Positions 26,731-35,839 are shown, counted from the first letter of the stretch. The stretch is DNA of 64,000 nucleotides from DAINBT01 sp036732785 (GCA_964537505.1 CAZICK010000001.1:1-64000); one strand, 5' to 3'. Notes: generated from the sequence alone by a model not told the origin. Made by a program: numbers and translations.

Positions 26731-29700
26731 ATGGAGTTAACGCGTAGAGGGTTTTTAACCAGTACGGGGGTTGGATTGGGCGCGTCGTTGGGATTGCTGT
26801 TGGGGCGTCCGGAACGATTGCAGGCTGCCACGGCAGCGGGCCAGTTCAAGACGCACCTTACCAGGGAGACGACCACGATATGCCCCTATTGCGCCGTGGG
26901 GTGCGGCATTATTGTCCACAGTCGTGATGACAAGGTGGTAAACACCGAGGGAGATCCCGAAAATCCTATCAACGAAGGCTCGCTTTGTTCCAAGGGGTCG
27001 TCGGTGTATCAACTGGCAGACAATGAAAAGCGGCTGCAGAAGGTGCTCTATCGTGCTCCTGGCGAAGGTGAGTTCCAGGAAAAGGATTGGCACTGGGCCG
27101 CGAAAGAGATTGCCAAGCGGATCAAGAAGACGCGGGATGAGACGTTCACCGAAAAGAACGCGAAGGGCCAGGTCGTAAACCGTACCACGGCCATCGCATC
27201 GGTGGGCAGTGCGGCTTTGGACAATGAGGAGTGCTGGCTTTACCAGGCATTCCTCAGAGCGATGGGCCTGGTGTATATCGAACACCAGGCGCGTGTATGC
27301 CACTCCGCCACCGTCGCCAGTTTGGCAGCAACGTTCGGTCGCGGTGCCATGACCAATCACTGGATTGATCTTCGCAACAGCGATTGCATTCTTGCGATGG
27401 GGGCCAATCCCGCGGAAAATCATCCGGTCTCTTTCAAATGGGTAACCGAGGCCAAAAAGAAGGGAGCCAAGCTGATCAGCGTTGATCCACGCTTTACCCG
27501 TACTTCCTCGGTAGCGGATATCTACACCCGGTTGCGTTCGGGAACGGATATCGCCTTTTTGGGCGGAATGATCAAGTACATTACAGACAATGATCTGATT
27601 CATAAGGAATACGTGGTTAACTACACCAATGCGGCATTCCTGATTGCTGACGAGTTTAAATTTGACGAAATTGAAGGTGTATTCAGCGGCTACAATCCAC
27701 AATCGCGTAAGTACGACAAGGGCACATGGGAATACCAGATCGGCCCGGACGGCGAGCCAAAGAAGGACCCAACCCTGAAAGATCCCCGCTGTGTTTATCA
27801 ATTGCTTAAGAAACATTTCTCCCGTTATACACCGGAAAAAATTATGGCTGTGACGGGAACCCCGGTTGAGAATCTTCTGGAGGTTTACAAAACCTATACC
27901 GCAACTGGTGCTCCGGAAAAAGCCGGCACCATTATGTACGCGATGGGCTGGACCCAGCATACCGCCGGGACACAGAACATCCGGACGATGGCGATGATCC
28001 AGCTTCTGCTGGGCAATATCGGCCGTGCCGGTGGCGGGGTAAATGCCATGCGCGGCGAGTCGAATGTACAGGGATCAACCGACCAGGGCCTGCTGTTCCA
28101 CACTCTGCCCGGTTACCTCAAGACCCCCAATGCCTCACAGCCAACGCTGGATGCCTATAATACCGAGTGCACCCCCAAGCCACTGGGCAAACTGAGCGCA
28201 AACTGGTGGGGCAACTATCCTAAATACTCGACCAGCTTACTGATGTCGATGTTTGGCAAAGCAGCCACGAAGGAAAAAGACTTCGGTTATTCCTGGCTGC
28301 CCAAGCTGGATGATGGAGCGGATTACTCCTGGCTGACCATTTTCGACGAGATGTACAACGGAAATATCAAGGGCTTCTTCTCCTGGGGCCAAAACCCGGC
28401 GTGCAGTGGCACCAACGCTAACAAGGTCCGCAAAGCACTGGCCAAGCTCGATTGGCTGGTAAACATAAACATTTTCCCCAGCGAGACCGGCTGGTTCTTC
28501 CAGGATAAGAACCTGGGCATTGATGCCAAGGATATTAACACCGAGGTATTTGTTTTACCGGCGGCCGCTTCGGTCGAGAAGGAAGGTAGCATTACCAATT
28601 CCGGCCGCTGGATGCAATGGCGTTACAAGGCAGCCAATCCTCCCGGTGAAGCCTTACCCGACGCCGAGATCATAAACCTGATCTATGAGGAATTGAAGAA
28701 ACTGTACGTAGAAGAAGGCGGCAAGACCCCCGATCCGATAGTTAATCTCAAATGGGATTACTTCGATAAGAGCATACATCCTGAGGGCGTCGCCCACGCC
28801 GTTGCCAAGGAAATTAACGGCTACTTCCTCCAGGACGTGGACTTCGGCGAAAAGGGAAGTTTCAAGAAAGGCCAGTTGGTACCCAGCTTTGCCTTTCTTA
28901 AGGACGACGGCTCAACCTCTTCTGGTAACTGGCTATACTGCAATTCTTACACCGAAGAGGGCAACATGTCCGCTCGGCGGACTAGAGAGACCAGCGGTAT
29001 CGGTTTGAACCCGGAATGGGCCTGGTGTTGGCCTGTCAACCGACGGATTATCTATAATCGGGCTTCCGTTGATTTGAAAGGACAGCCCTGGGATACCAAA
29101 CGCCCGGTAATCGCGTGGGAAGACGGCAAATGGGTAGGTGATGTCCCGGACGGCAGTTGGCCGCCACTACAGAATCACGATGGCACGCCGAATCCTGCCA
29201 GTAAATACGCGTTTATCCTGAAGCCCGAAGGACACGCTCAAATCTTCGCCACTAGTTTAGCCGACGGCCCCTTCCCCGAGCACTACGAACCGTTGGAAAC
29301 ACCGGTTACCAAGAATCTGTTTAATAACCAGATGGTCAATCCCGCCTCCAAGCTTTGGAGCGGTCCTGCCGATCCATGTTCGACTTGCGGATCGACAGAG
29401 TTCCCCTATGTTTGCTCAACTTATCGGGTAACCGAACATTGGCAAACGGGCGTAATGACCCGGCACACACCCTGGTTACTCGAAATGCAGCCGCAACTTT
29501 TCATCGAGATGAGCCGAGAACTGGCCAAGGAAAAAAACATCGAGAGCGGCGACCAGGTCCGCGTCTGCAGTATTCGTGGTGCGGTGACGGCAATCGCCTT
29601 GGTAACCGCCCGTTATAAACCTCTGGACATTACCGTTGACGGCGTAACCAGTAAGAAAGTCCATCAAGTCGGCCTGCCCTGGCACTTTGGCTGGAAGATG

Positions 29701-29844
29701 CCCGAGGACGGTTCGGGCGGCGATAGCGCCAACCTGTTGACGCCCAACGTCGGCGATGGCAATACGATGATCCCGGAGACCAAGGCGTTCATGGTGGATA
29801 TCAGTAAATTGGATTTGAAAAAGCATTCCGAAGTGGCTTTGTAG
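26731..29844 (+). CDS. fdhA: Tat-exported molybdo/tungsto formate dehydrogenase catalytic subunit, Cys form
   Basis: A 1037-residue FDH-N-type catalytic subunit. The ATG at 26731 follows AAGGAGAATAAG. The Tat signal TRRGFLTS lies at residues 4-11. A [4Fe-4S] site uses Cys 51, 54, 58 and 86. The active-site ligand is Cys 190 in ARVCHSATVAS (codon TGC at 27298-27300), where FdnG of enterobacteria has selenocysteine. GRGAMTNHW follows as in homologues. The C-terminal molybdopterin-dinucleotide-binding domain (HTPWLLEMQPQLFIEMS region) is complete. It oxidises formate in the periplasm and passes electrons through the Fe-S subunit to the membrane subunit. Whether Mo or W is used cannot be told. 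Confidence 0.95.
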   Translation: MELTRRGFLTSTGVGLGASLGLLLGRPERLQAATAAGQFKTHLTRETTTICPYCAVGCGIIVHSRDDKVVNTEGDPENPINEGSLCSKGSSVYQLADNEKRLQKVLYRAPGEGEFQEKDWHWAAKEIAKRIKKTRDETFTEKNAKGQVVNRTTAIASVGSAALDNEECWLYQAFLRAMGLVYIEHQARVCHSATVASLAATFGRGAMTNHWIDLRNSDCILAMGANPAENHPVSFKWVTEAKKKGAKLISVDPRFTRTSSVADIYTRLRSGTDIAFLGGMIKYITDNDLIHKEYVVNYTNAAFLIADEFKFDEIEGVFSGYNPQSRKYDKGTWEYQIGPDGEPKKDPTLKDPRCVYQLLKKHFSRYTPEKIMAVTGTPVENLLEVYKTYTATGAPEKAGTIMYAMGWTQHTAGTQNIRTMAMIQLLLGNIGRAGGGVNAMRGESNVQGSTDQGLLFHTLPGYLKTPNASQPTLDAYNTECTPKPLGKLSANWWGNYPKYSTSLLMSMFGKAATKEKDFGYSWLPKLDDGADYSWLTIFDEMYNGNIKGFFSWGQNPACSGTNANKVRKALAKLDWLVNINIFPSETGWFFQDKNLGIDAKDINTEVFVLPAAASVEKEGSITNSGRWMQWRYKAANPPGEALPDAEIINLIYEELKKLYVEEGGKTPDPIVNLKWDYFDKSIHPEGVAHAVAKEINGYFLQDVDFGEKGSFKKGQLVPSFAFLKDDGSTSSGNWLYCNSYTEEGNMSARRTRETSGIGLNPEWAWCWPVNRRIIYNRASVDLKGQPWDTKRPVIAWEDGKWVGDVPDGSWPPLQNHDGTPNPASKYAFILKPEGHAQIFATSLADGPFPEHYEPLETPVTKNLFNNQMVNPASKLWSGPADPCSTCGSTEFPYVCSTYRVTEHWQTGVMTRHTPWLLEMQPQLFIEMSRELAKEKNIESGDQVRVCSIRGAVTAIALVTARYKPLDITVDGVTSKKVHQVGLPWHFGWKMPEDGSGGDSANLLTPNVGDGNTMIPETKAFMVDISKLDLKKHSEVAL

Positions 29845-29867
29845 CCTAAAGAAAAAGAATCTGCATT

Positions 29868-30473
29868 ATGCGAAAAATGTTCATACTGGTTTTAGCGGTG
29901 TTTTGTGTATTGAGTGGATGTAAAAAGGAGTCCTCCGACATATCCTCCCTGCCGGAGCGTACCAGCATCATCCAGCACAAAGGTGTGCCTTTGACACTGT
30001 TAGGTCCGGAATTGAAGATTGGCCAGCGGGCACCGGAATTCGCCGTTGTGGATATGGAACTGAATGAGCACAAGCTCAGCGACTTCAAAGGTAAAGTTGT
30101 CGTGATCAGCAGTATTCCTTCTGTGGATACGCCCATGTGCAACCTGCAGACGCTACGGCTTAACCAGGAAGCAGAGAAATTGAAAGACACCGTAGCGATC
30201 TTGACGATTTCCTGGGACCTTCCTTTTGCTCAAAAGCGGTGGTGTGACGCAAAAAACGTCAGCCATACTCTGCTTCTGTCGGATTACCGGAACCGGGATT
30301 TTGGTAAAGCGTATGGCCTGATCATCAAAGAGAGAATGCTTCTGGCCCGTGCCGTATTGGTCATTGATAGGCAAGGTAGTATTCGATACATGCAAATTGT
30401 AAAGGAACAATTTTCGCAGCCTGATTACGACAAGTTGCTCATGGCTTTACATAAAATAGTGGAGTCAGTATAA
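29868..30473 (+). CDS. tpx: Thiol peroxidase (Tpx-type peroxiredoxin) lipoprotein
   Basis: A 201-residue peroxiredoxin with an N-terminal lipoprotein signal (LSGC; lipidated Cys at residue 18). The peroxidatic Cys 91 sits in SIPSVDTPMCNLQT and the resolving Cys 126 in FAQKRWCDAKN, both matching the Tpx consensus. Tpx reduces hydroperoxides, normally in the cytoplasm or periplasm using thioredoxin; here it would be anchored in the periplasm. It is placed 23 bases after the catalytic subunit gene and ahead of the Fe-S subunit gene, so it looks like part of the formate dehydrogenase operon. A protective role for an oxidant-sensitive enzyme is an inference. Confidence 0.9.
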   Translation: MRKMFILVLAVFCVLSGCKKESSDISSLPERTSIIQHKGVPLTLLGPELKIGQRAPEFAVVDMELNEHKLSDFKGKVVVISSIPSVDTPMCNLQTLRLNQEAEKLKDTVAILTISWDLPFAQKRWCDAKNVSHTLLLSDYRNRDFGKAYGLIIKERMLLARAVLVIDRQGSIRYMQIVKEQFSQPDYDKLLMALHKIVESV

Positions 30474-30610
30474 CCGTGCAGTGCCCGTCCCGGGTAAAAA
30501 CCGCATGGGCGAACACTCACAGAAAATACTTCGATGTGGTTTGAAGATATTGAAAATAAACATTAATTAATATCCCGAGTTCGCCTTATAGCGAGAAAGG
30601 AGTTAAGCCG

Positions 30611-31501
30611 ATGAATGATATGACAGCGATGTTGTTAGATTCAACCCGTTGTATCGGCTGCCGCAGTTGTCAAGTGGCTTGCAAGCAGTGGAACGGCTTG
30701 GAGGCTGAGGAGACCAGTTTCCTGCCGAGCCAAAAGGGCACTGCCAGGGCATTTGTCGATCAAGGTTATCAAAACCCACGCGACCTGTCGGACAAAACCT
30801 GGACTTTAATCACCTTCAACGAAATTGAGCGAAATGGCAAGCTAAACTGGGTATTCAGTAAATTGCAGTGTATGCACTGTGGCACTGATGCCAGGGATCG
30901 AAATAAATGGCCGGCATGCGTTGTTTCGTGTCCGGTCAGAGCCTTGGAAAAAACAGAAAAAGGACCGGTTATCTGGCATGAGGACCGTTGCATTGGTTGT
31001 CGATATTGTATGCTGGCGTGTCCTTTCCAGATTCCAAAGTTCGAATGGAACAAACCTTGGCCGCGTATTCGCAAATGCACCATGTGTTTTGATCGCATCA
31101 CTCATGGCGAAGCCGCCATGACAGAGCCGGCCTGCTCCAAGGCATGTCCCACCGACGCCATAGTGACCGGTGAAAGAGGAAAACTGCTGGCTGAGGCCAG
31201 ACAGCGGATGAAAGACAATCCCGGCAAATACAACAGTTACATATACGGTGAAAACGAAGTGGGTGGTACCTGCGTGCTGGTCCTGGCAGCCAATGGTGTG
31301 TCGTTTGACAAACTGCGTTATCCGGTCGGTCTGCCCACTAAGCCATTGGCCAATCAGACCAGTTGGGCCATGAAGGGACTGCCCTATGCGATTGTGGCGC
31401 TGTTGGCCGGTATGGCCGGTGTTTATACTGTCAGACGTAATAAAATCGAATCACAACAAAACTCTACAAAAAAAGAAAGTGAGGTCGGTACCAATGGCTG
31501 A
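30611..31501 (+). CDS. fdhB: Formate dehydrogenase iron-sulfur subunit with membrane anchor
   Basis: A 296-residue FdnH/HybA-like electron-transfer subunit. Four cysteine motifs for [4Fe-4S] clusters are visible: CIGCRSCQVACKQW near the start, CMHCG with CVVSCP, CIGCRYCMLACP, and CTMCFDR with CSKACP. One C-terminal membrane helix (GLPYAIVALLAGMAGVYTV) anchors it, as in FdnH. It has no Tat signal of its own and would be co-exported with the catalytic subunit. AAAGGAG precedes the ATG. The gene overlaps the next one by 8 bases (ATGGCTGA), indicating translational coupling. Confidence 0.93.
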   Translation: MNDMTAMLLDSTRCIGCRSCQVACKQWNGLEAEETSFLPSQKGTARAFVDQGYQNPRDLSDKTWTLITFNEIERNGKLNWVFSKLQCMHCGTDARDRNKWPACVVSCPVRALEKTEKGPVIWHEDRCIGCRYCMLACPFQIPKFEWNKPWPRIRKCTMCFDRITHGEAAMTEPACSKACPTDAIVTGERGKLLAEARQRMKDNPGKYNSYIYGENEVGGTCVLVLAANGVSFDKLRYPVGLPTKPLANQTSWAMKGLPYAIVALLAGMAGVYTVRRNKIESQQNSTKKESEVGTNG

Positions 31502-32789
31502 AAATAGCATTACCACGGAAAACAAAAACGCAGGGGGCTGGATTCTGTATTTGTTGGCCGTTATTGGTATAGTGCTGATGATCAAACGTTTTATATTCGG
31601 CATCGGCTCGGTGGCCAACCTCAACGATGCTTATCCATGGGGCTTTTGGATTGGGCTGGACATTCTTACCGGTGTGGCTCTGGCCGCGGGAGGCTTTACA
31701 CTAACGGCTGCGATCTATATTTGGGGCAATCAGAAGTATCATTCCCTGGCAAGACCGGCAATCCTGACGGCACTTTTGGGGTACGTACTGTTCGTGGCGG
31801 CACTGGTCGTTGACCTCGGAAGAGGACCGGTTATGTGGCACATGTTCCTGCCATGGATGTGGCAGCACGACAGTGTTATGTTCGAAGTCGGATGGTGCGT
31901 AGCGACATATCTGACTATACTGGTATTCGAGTTCCTGCCAAGCATCCTGGAAAAATTCCAGTTGACGGAACTGTTGAAGTTGTGGCGTAGTGTTACGCCG
32001 TTGATCGTGATCGTTTTGCTCACCCTGTTTACTTACGCCATGACGACTTCATTCGGCTGGGCAATAGCCGTATTCGCCATTACCGTGGTTTTTGAACTGA
32101 CGCAATTGGGCAAAACCGGTAAAAGTCGAAATGTCCCGGTCCTGCTGATCATGGCTGGAGTGCTGCTCAGTTGTCTGCATCAGTCCAGCCTTGGCTCGCT
32201 TTATCTGATCGTCCCTCATAAATTGCACAGCCTTTGGTACACACCGATGCAGCCCTTTGTATTTTTGGCTTCAGCTATCATGATAGGACCGGCTATGGTG
32301 ATCTTCGAAGGTTTGGTCAGTGCCAGGATTTTCCGGCGAAAATCAGAACTGGAACTCTTATCCGGTCTGTCTAAGGTGCTGCCTACGCTGTTGGGCATCT
32401 ATCTTTTGGTGCGAATTGCCGGAATCATCGCCCAGGAAGTCGCTCAGCCCGGAGCGATCGCCGCTGTATTTACATCCGGCACCAAATCGTTGATGTTTTG
32501 GGTGGAACTGGCCGTTGGCGTTATTATTCCTCTGATATTATTAGGACCGAAGGTCGTCAGAACCGAAACGAACCTGTTTTGGGGCAGCCTGTGTATGATA
32601 GTTGGTTTGTTTATCCATAGATTCAATGTCAGTGTTACTGGTATCCATGCCCGTGGTTGGCAAACCTACAGCCCCGCCTGGTCGGAAATACTGATCTCGG
32701 CAGGAATTATTTCTATCGGCTTGTTGGTGTTCGGCTATATCGTACGTAATTTCCCGGTTTATGAAAAGTCTGCCCTGAAAGCTGGATAA
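31494..32789 (+). CDS. HybB/NrfD-type quinone-reactive membrane subunit
   Basis: A 431-residue polytopic membrane protein, read from the ATG at 31494 overlapping the fdhB stop. It has about ten hydrophobic helices. Segments NLNDAYPWGFWIGLDILTGV and DLGRGPVMWH are typical of the HybB branch of the NrfD/PsrC family. Such subunits lack haem and pass electrons between the Fe-S partner and the quinone pool. In enterobacterial formate dehydrogenase-N this role is taken by a cytochrome b (FdnI), so the enzyme here is a different modular combination. A terminator follows 80 bases after the gene. Confidence 0.9.
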   Translation: MAENSITTENKNAGGWILYLLAVIGIVLMIKRFIFGIGSVANLNDAYPWGFWIGLDILTGVALAAGGFTLTAAIYIWGNQKYHSLARPAILTALLGYVLFVAALVVDLGRGPVMWHMFLPWMWQHDSVMFEVGWCVATYLTILVFEFLPSILEKFQLTELLKLWRSVTPLIVIVLLTLFTYAMTTSFGWAIAVFAITVVFELTQLGKTGKSRNVPVLLIMAGVLLSCLHQSSLGSLYLIVPHKLHSLWYTPMQPFVFLASAIMIGPAMVIFEGLVSARIFRRKSELELLSGLSKVLPTLLGIYLLVRIAGIIAQEVAQPGAIAAVFTSGTKSLMFWVELAVGVIIPLILLGPKVVRTETNLFWGSLCMIVGLFIHRFNVSVTGIHARGWQTYSPAWSEILISAGIISIGLLVFGYIVRNFPVYEKSALKAG

Positions 32790-32868
32790 CGGTTTTCCCG
32801 AGCGTCTCGCCGATGATTGCGTATTCTGCATGGCCGAACTGACGTAAATATGTTTTTGATCTAATGGG

Positions 32869-32903
32869 CCGTCAAGCATTTATTTATGTTTGACGGTCTT
32901 TTT
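32869..32903 (+). terminator. Rho-independent terminator after the formate dehydrogenase operon
   Basis: CCGTCAAGCA (32869-32878) pairs with TGTTTGACGG (32887-32896) with one internal mismatch, an eight-base loop and a downstream T run (TCTTTTTTT). It ends the fdh operon and may also serve the converging STAS gene. Confidence 0.85.
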
Positions 32904-32951
32904 TTCCCCTATTGACGCTGGCGTCATGTTTAAGAAAAAGTGTGGCCAAAA

Positions 32952-33284
32952 TCATAATTTCATCTGCAGGGAAGCCAATGCGGTGGCAGTGTTTTCGGCA
33001 ACATCGAATAAAGAATCCAACCCGGTCAGCAGAAAAACCCCCCATACCTGAACGGCTATACCGCAAAGGCAAAGATGGTGTTTTTGATCCACCAACACCT
33101 TGCGAAGTCTCAGCAAACGTGAAATATTAGAAGAATTAAGGAAGCTCACATCGGAAAAATTGAGAACCACATCCTTTGGTTCTTCCTCCATACGTTCGAT
33201 CAGAGCAGATAATTCATCGGTTAAATCCGGATCGTTGGTCAGATCGACCATTAGTATATCTTCAGACCAGTCTTGAGTTGCCAT
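32952..33284 (-). CDS. STAS-domain protein (anti-sigma factor antagonist-like)
   Basis: A 110-residue single-domain protein. The segment VVLNFSDVSFLNSSNISRLLRL is the STAS core, with Ser residues at the position phosphorylated in SpoIIAA-like proteins. It is preceded by AAGGAATATGTT. These proteins bind anti-sigma factors or sensory partners in partner-switching regulation. No kinase or anti-sigma gene is adjacent, so its target is unknown. It is transcribed against the fdh operon. Confidence 0.85.
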   Translation of the reverse strand: MATQDWSEDILMVDLTNDPDLTDELSALIERMEEEPKDVVLNFSDVSFLNSSNISRLLRLRKVLVDQKHHLCLCGIAVQVWGVFLLTGLDSLFDVAENTATALASLQMKL

Positions 33285-33580
33285 AACATATTCCTTAACC
33301 AGGCAAGAGCCTGGAACCCAATAGGGTTATGTAAGAATTTGCACTAAAGTAAGTATTTTGTGATCGTCATTCACACGGTAAAGATCACTTCCGCCAACTA
33401 GATTAACAAAGCTAACACATCTTGTCAAATAAAAGACTTCGATAAAGAATTCTTGCCGTGCCCGCAACGTCCGAGCATAAAATAAATATGGGCAGATCAA
33501 CTCGGACTTAACGTAAGTGTTTTGTCGCCAAATAGTTAACTTCGAGCCGTCTTTTTTTGAAAATTTCTCCAAAATAACTC

Positions 33581-33647
33581 TTGACAAAAACAGCAAAATG
33601 TGGCACTCTAATAGGAGTGTTATAGTAGTATTGCAGGAGTGTTGTCT
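33581..33647 (+). promoter_or_regulatory. Promoter/operator region of the sulfate-activation operon
   Basis: TTGACA at 33581-33586 is perfect; the best -10 candidate (TCTAAT at 33607) is spaced long. Just downstream, CACTC (33604-33608) and GAGTG (33615-33619) form a small dyad. The 9-mer AGGAGTGTT occurs at 33613 and again at 33635, 22 bases apart or about two helical turns. The second copy contains the ribosome-binding site of the ribbon-helix-helix gene, so autoregulation is plausible. The rest of the gap from 33285 shows nothing else that I can support. Confidence 0.4.
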
Positions 33648-33881
33648 GTGGCAAATGAGCCTCAAAAAAGTTCCGATAAGGTGACGATCAAGATTCCCCG
33701 ACCGCTGTACGGGAAAATTTCCACAGCTATTGAGGGAGCCGGTTATAATTCGGTAACCGATTTCGTGGTATATGTTCTCCGCGATCTGGTAGCCAGCCAC
33801 GAATTGGCCGGCAGAGAAACCACCGAACCGGAAGATATCGATAAGGTAAAACAACGTCTGCGGGCGTTAGGTTACATCTAA
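33648..33881 (+). CDS. Ribbon-helix-helix-type small DNA-binding protein of the sulfate-activation operon
   Basis: A 77-residue protein starting at GTG 33648 (GCAGGAG eight bases upstream). Residues KVTIKIPRPLYGKISTAI give one basic beta strand followed by helices, as in CopG/Arc ribbon-helix-helix regulators. The C-terminus reads KQRLRALGYI, very close to the C-terminus of CysD three genes on from here (QKLRALGYM). It begins an operon of six genes with short gaps. A regulator of sulfate activation is a reasonable inference; a partner of CysD/CysN through the shared tail is speculative. Confidence 0.65.
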   Translation: MANEPQKSSDKVTIKIPRPLYGKISTAIEGAGYNSVTDFVVYVLRDLVASHELAGRETTEPEDIDKVKQRLRALGYI

Positions 33882-33892
33882 AGGTAATAATT

Positions 33893-35515
33893 ATGATCAA
33901 CAAACACATCAGACACGGAATTGTAATAACACTGCTGGTAGTTCTTTTGGGCGGATATCCCACCAGCCGGGCATGGAGCCAACAAGAAACCCAAAAAGGA
34001 GAAACCGAAAAAATAATACAGGAGTTTTCTCAATATATTACGCAACTGTCCAGCTACAGTGTGGAGGTCGCCGGCCACGCGAGAATAGACACCGAACAAA
34101 TAATATACATAAACCAGGAAGATTTTACGCTGACTGTGCAGAAACCCAACCGGTTGGCATTGGTTTGCAATAGAGGTTTAATGGCCCCGACGGTGGTGTG
34201 TGATGGGAGCAAAACGCTGGTCTATATACCGCAACTGAACCAGTATCTGCAGGAGAAAGCGCCGGCAAGCCTTGAGGAGATGTTTGTCCCTGGCGGCGCA
34301 GCGTCGATGGTGTTGTATGACACAATACCTATGATAGATAGTCTGGTATTGGGGAACGCCTATAAAGTGATTATGCCCAACACCGACAAAAACGAATATC
34401 TTGGTACGGTACAGATTGAAGGGGTGCAATGCCATCATCTAAACCTGAAACTTGTCCAGCCTAAGATGGATTGGCAGTTGTGGATAGAAGCCGGCCCTAA
34501 ACCGTTGTTACGTAAAATAGCTATTGAACCAAAACAGGACAAAACAAAAGCTCGGCTGGAATGGAATTTCAAAAACTGGCAAACCGACGCGCCGGCAAAA
34601 CAGACACCGTTGGGCTTTTCGCCCCCCAGTTGGGCCCGGGAAGTATTGTACTTCGGAAAAACCAGCGATCATCCATTATTGGGACAAATGGCGGCAAATT
34701 TCAAATTAGACGTGCTGGACGGCCAAGAAATGGAACTGGCCAGTCACAAAGGCCGAGATATCGTTATTCTGGATTTTTGGGCCACATGGTGTGCGCCATG
34801 CCGGGCTGCTATGCCGGGTTTGGGCGAAATTGCTCGGGAGTATAAGGACAAAGGCGTGGTTTTGTATGCGGTAAACGAAGATAACGAAGATAAATCCCGA
34901 AAAACCAATATCCTCAAATTCCTAAAGGAAAACAAACTCGATATTATCGTACTGCTGGACCGGCAGGCAGCAGTGTCTGGTCAATACCTGGTGAACGGCA
35001 TTCCCCAAACGGTCCTGATCGATAAAAACGGCAAAATACAAAGTGTACATGTCGGCTATGACGGAGAAAGCATGCCACATTTGCGGCTGGAGATAGAGGC
35101 GCTGCTGGCCGGGCGCGATGTGGCGGCAATGGCCCAGAAAAAAACTGACTGGGGAGGTACGGTTGATCTGATTTGCGAAAAAGTTACGTTTGCGCCGGCA
35201 ACCATTAAGGAAGGTGATACAGTTACCTTTTCCTGTGTATTGAAAAACACCGGGACAGGAACCGTACCGGCTGGAAGTTACAAAGTCGCACTGGTAGCCG
35301 GAGGTCAGGGAGTATTTTTCGCCACTGGCCGGGAACCTATCCCCCCAGGCCGGGAGATACTATTCACGGTGGATGAAAAAATATGGCATCTGGTGGCCGG
35401 CAAGGCAGGCGACTGTAAATATATGCTGATAATTGATCCGGACAACGACGTACCGGAAACAAATGAGAGTAATAATGCGATAACCGACAGTTTCGAAATA
35501 TCTGCCGGCAACTAA
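33893..35515 (+). CDS. Exported thioredoxin-fold (TlpA-like) protein with LolA-like and CARDB domains
   Basis: A 540-residue exported protein. After a signal peptide (about 1-30) comes a beta-rich LolA/DUF2092-like domain (about 35-215), then a TlpA/ResA-like thioredoxin domain (about 260-405) with the active site ATWCAPCRAAMPG, and finally a CARDB-like Ig domain (about 420-540) ending DPDNDVPETNESNNAITD. Such proteins reduce or isomerise disulfides outside the cytoplasm. It follows the regulator gene by 11 bases and precedes DUF2061 and phosphodiesterase genes, an unusual setting for a TlpA protein. The domain combination is typical of planctomycetes. Confidence 0.85.
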   Translation: MINKHIRHGIVITLLVVLLGGYPTSRAWSQQETQKGETEKIIQEFSQYITQLSSYSVEVAGHARIDTEQIIYINQEDFTLTVQKPNRLALVCNRGLMAPTVVCDGSKTLVYIPQLNQYLQEKAPASLEEMFVPGGAASMVLYDTIPMIDSLVLGNAYKVIMPNTDKNEYLGTVQIEGVQCHHLNLKLVQPKMDWQLWIEAGPKPLLRKIAIEPKQDKTKARLEWNFKNWQTDAPAKQTPLGFSPPSWAREVLYFGKTSDHPLLGQMAANFKLDVLDGQEMELASHKGRDIVILDFWATWCAPCRAAMPGLGEIAREYKDKGVVLYAVNEDNEDKSRKTNILKFLKENKLDIIVLLDRQAAVSGQYLVNGIPQTVLIDKNGKIQSVHVGYDGESMPHLRLEIEALLAGRDVAAMAQKKTDWGGTVDLICEKVTFAPATIKEGDTVTFSCVLKNTGTGTVPAGSYKVALVAGGQGVFFATGREPIPPGREILFTVDEKIWHLVAGKAGDCKYMLIIDPDNDVPETNESNNAITDSFEISAGN

Positions 35516-35570
35516 TGTGGCAACGAACAAATCAATGGCAGCTAACCAAACATAATTGGAAACTCATATT

Positions 35571-35822
35571 ATGACTAATGGTAAAAGCAGCTTAACTGAG
35601 ACACGGTTGCGCAGTATAACCAAAGGAATATCATGGCGGATATTGGCGAATATGGCTTCAGGAGCGATAGCGTGGATAATCACAAGGGACATGGAAAAGG
35701 CTGGCTGGATAATGGTGTTGGATGTGATTATTAAATTTATTCTGTACTATGGACACGAACGGGCATGGAACGTGGTAACCTGGGGCAGATTAGCAGGTGA
35801 TCCCAAGGCAACAGCAGAATAA
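35571..35822 (+). CDS. DUF2061 small membrane protein
   Basis: An 83-residue protein with the DUF2061 pattern: RLRSITKGISWRILA, a hydrophobic helix, and a second helix ending FILYYGHERAWNVVTWGR. Two membrane segments are predicted. DUF2061 genes are known to occur beside sulfate-activation genes (cysN, cysC) in several phyla, which fits this operon, but the function is not established. ATG 35571 is preferred to the upstream TTG at 35556. Spacing to the next gene is 17 bases. Confidence 0.85.
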   Translation: MTNGKSSLTETRLRSITKGISWRILANMASGAIAWIITRDMEKAGWIMVLDVIIKFILYYGHERAWNVVTWGRLAGDPKATAE

Positions 35823-35839
35823 TCAAATGAGTAAGAACA

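Noticed and set aside
27280..27340. Selenocysteine codon and SECIS element in the formate dehydrogenase gene
   Set aside because: The active-site codon is TGC, a normal cysteine codon, so no recoding is needed.
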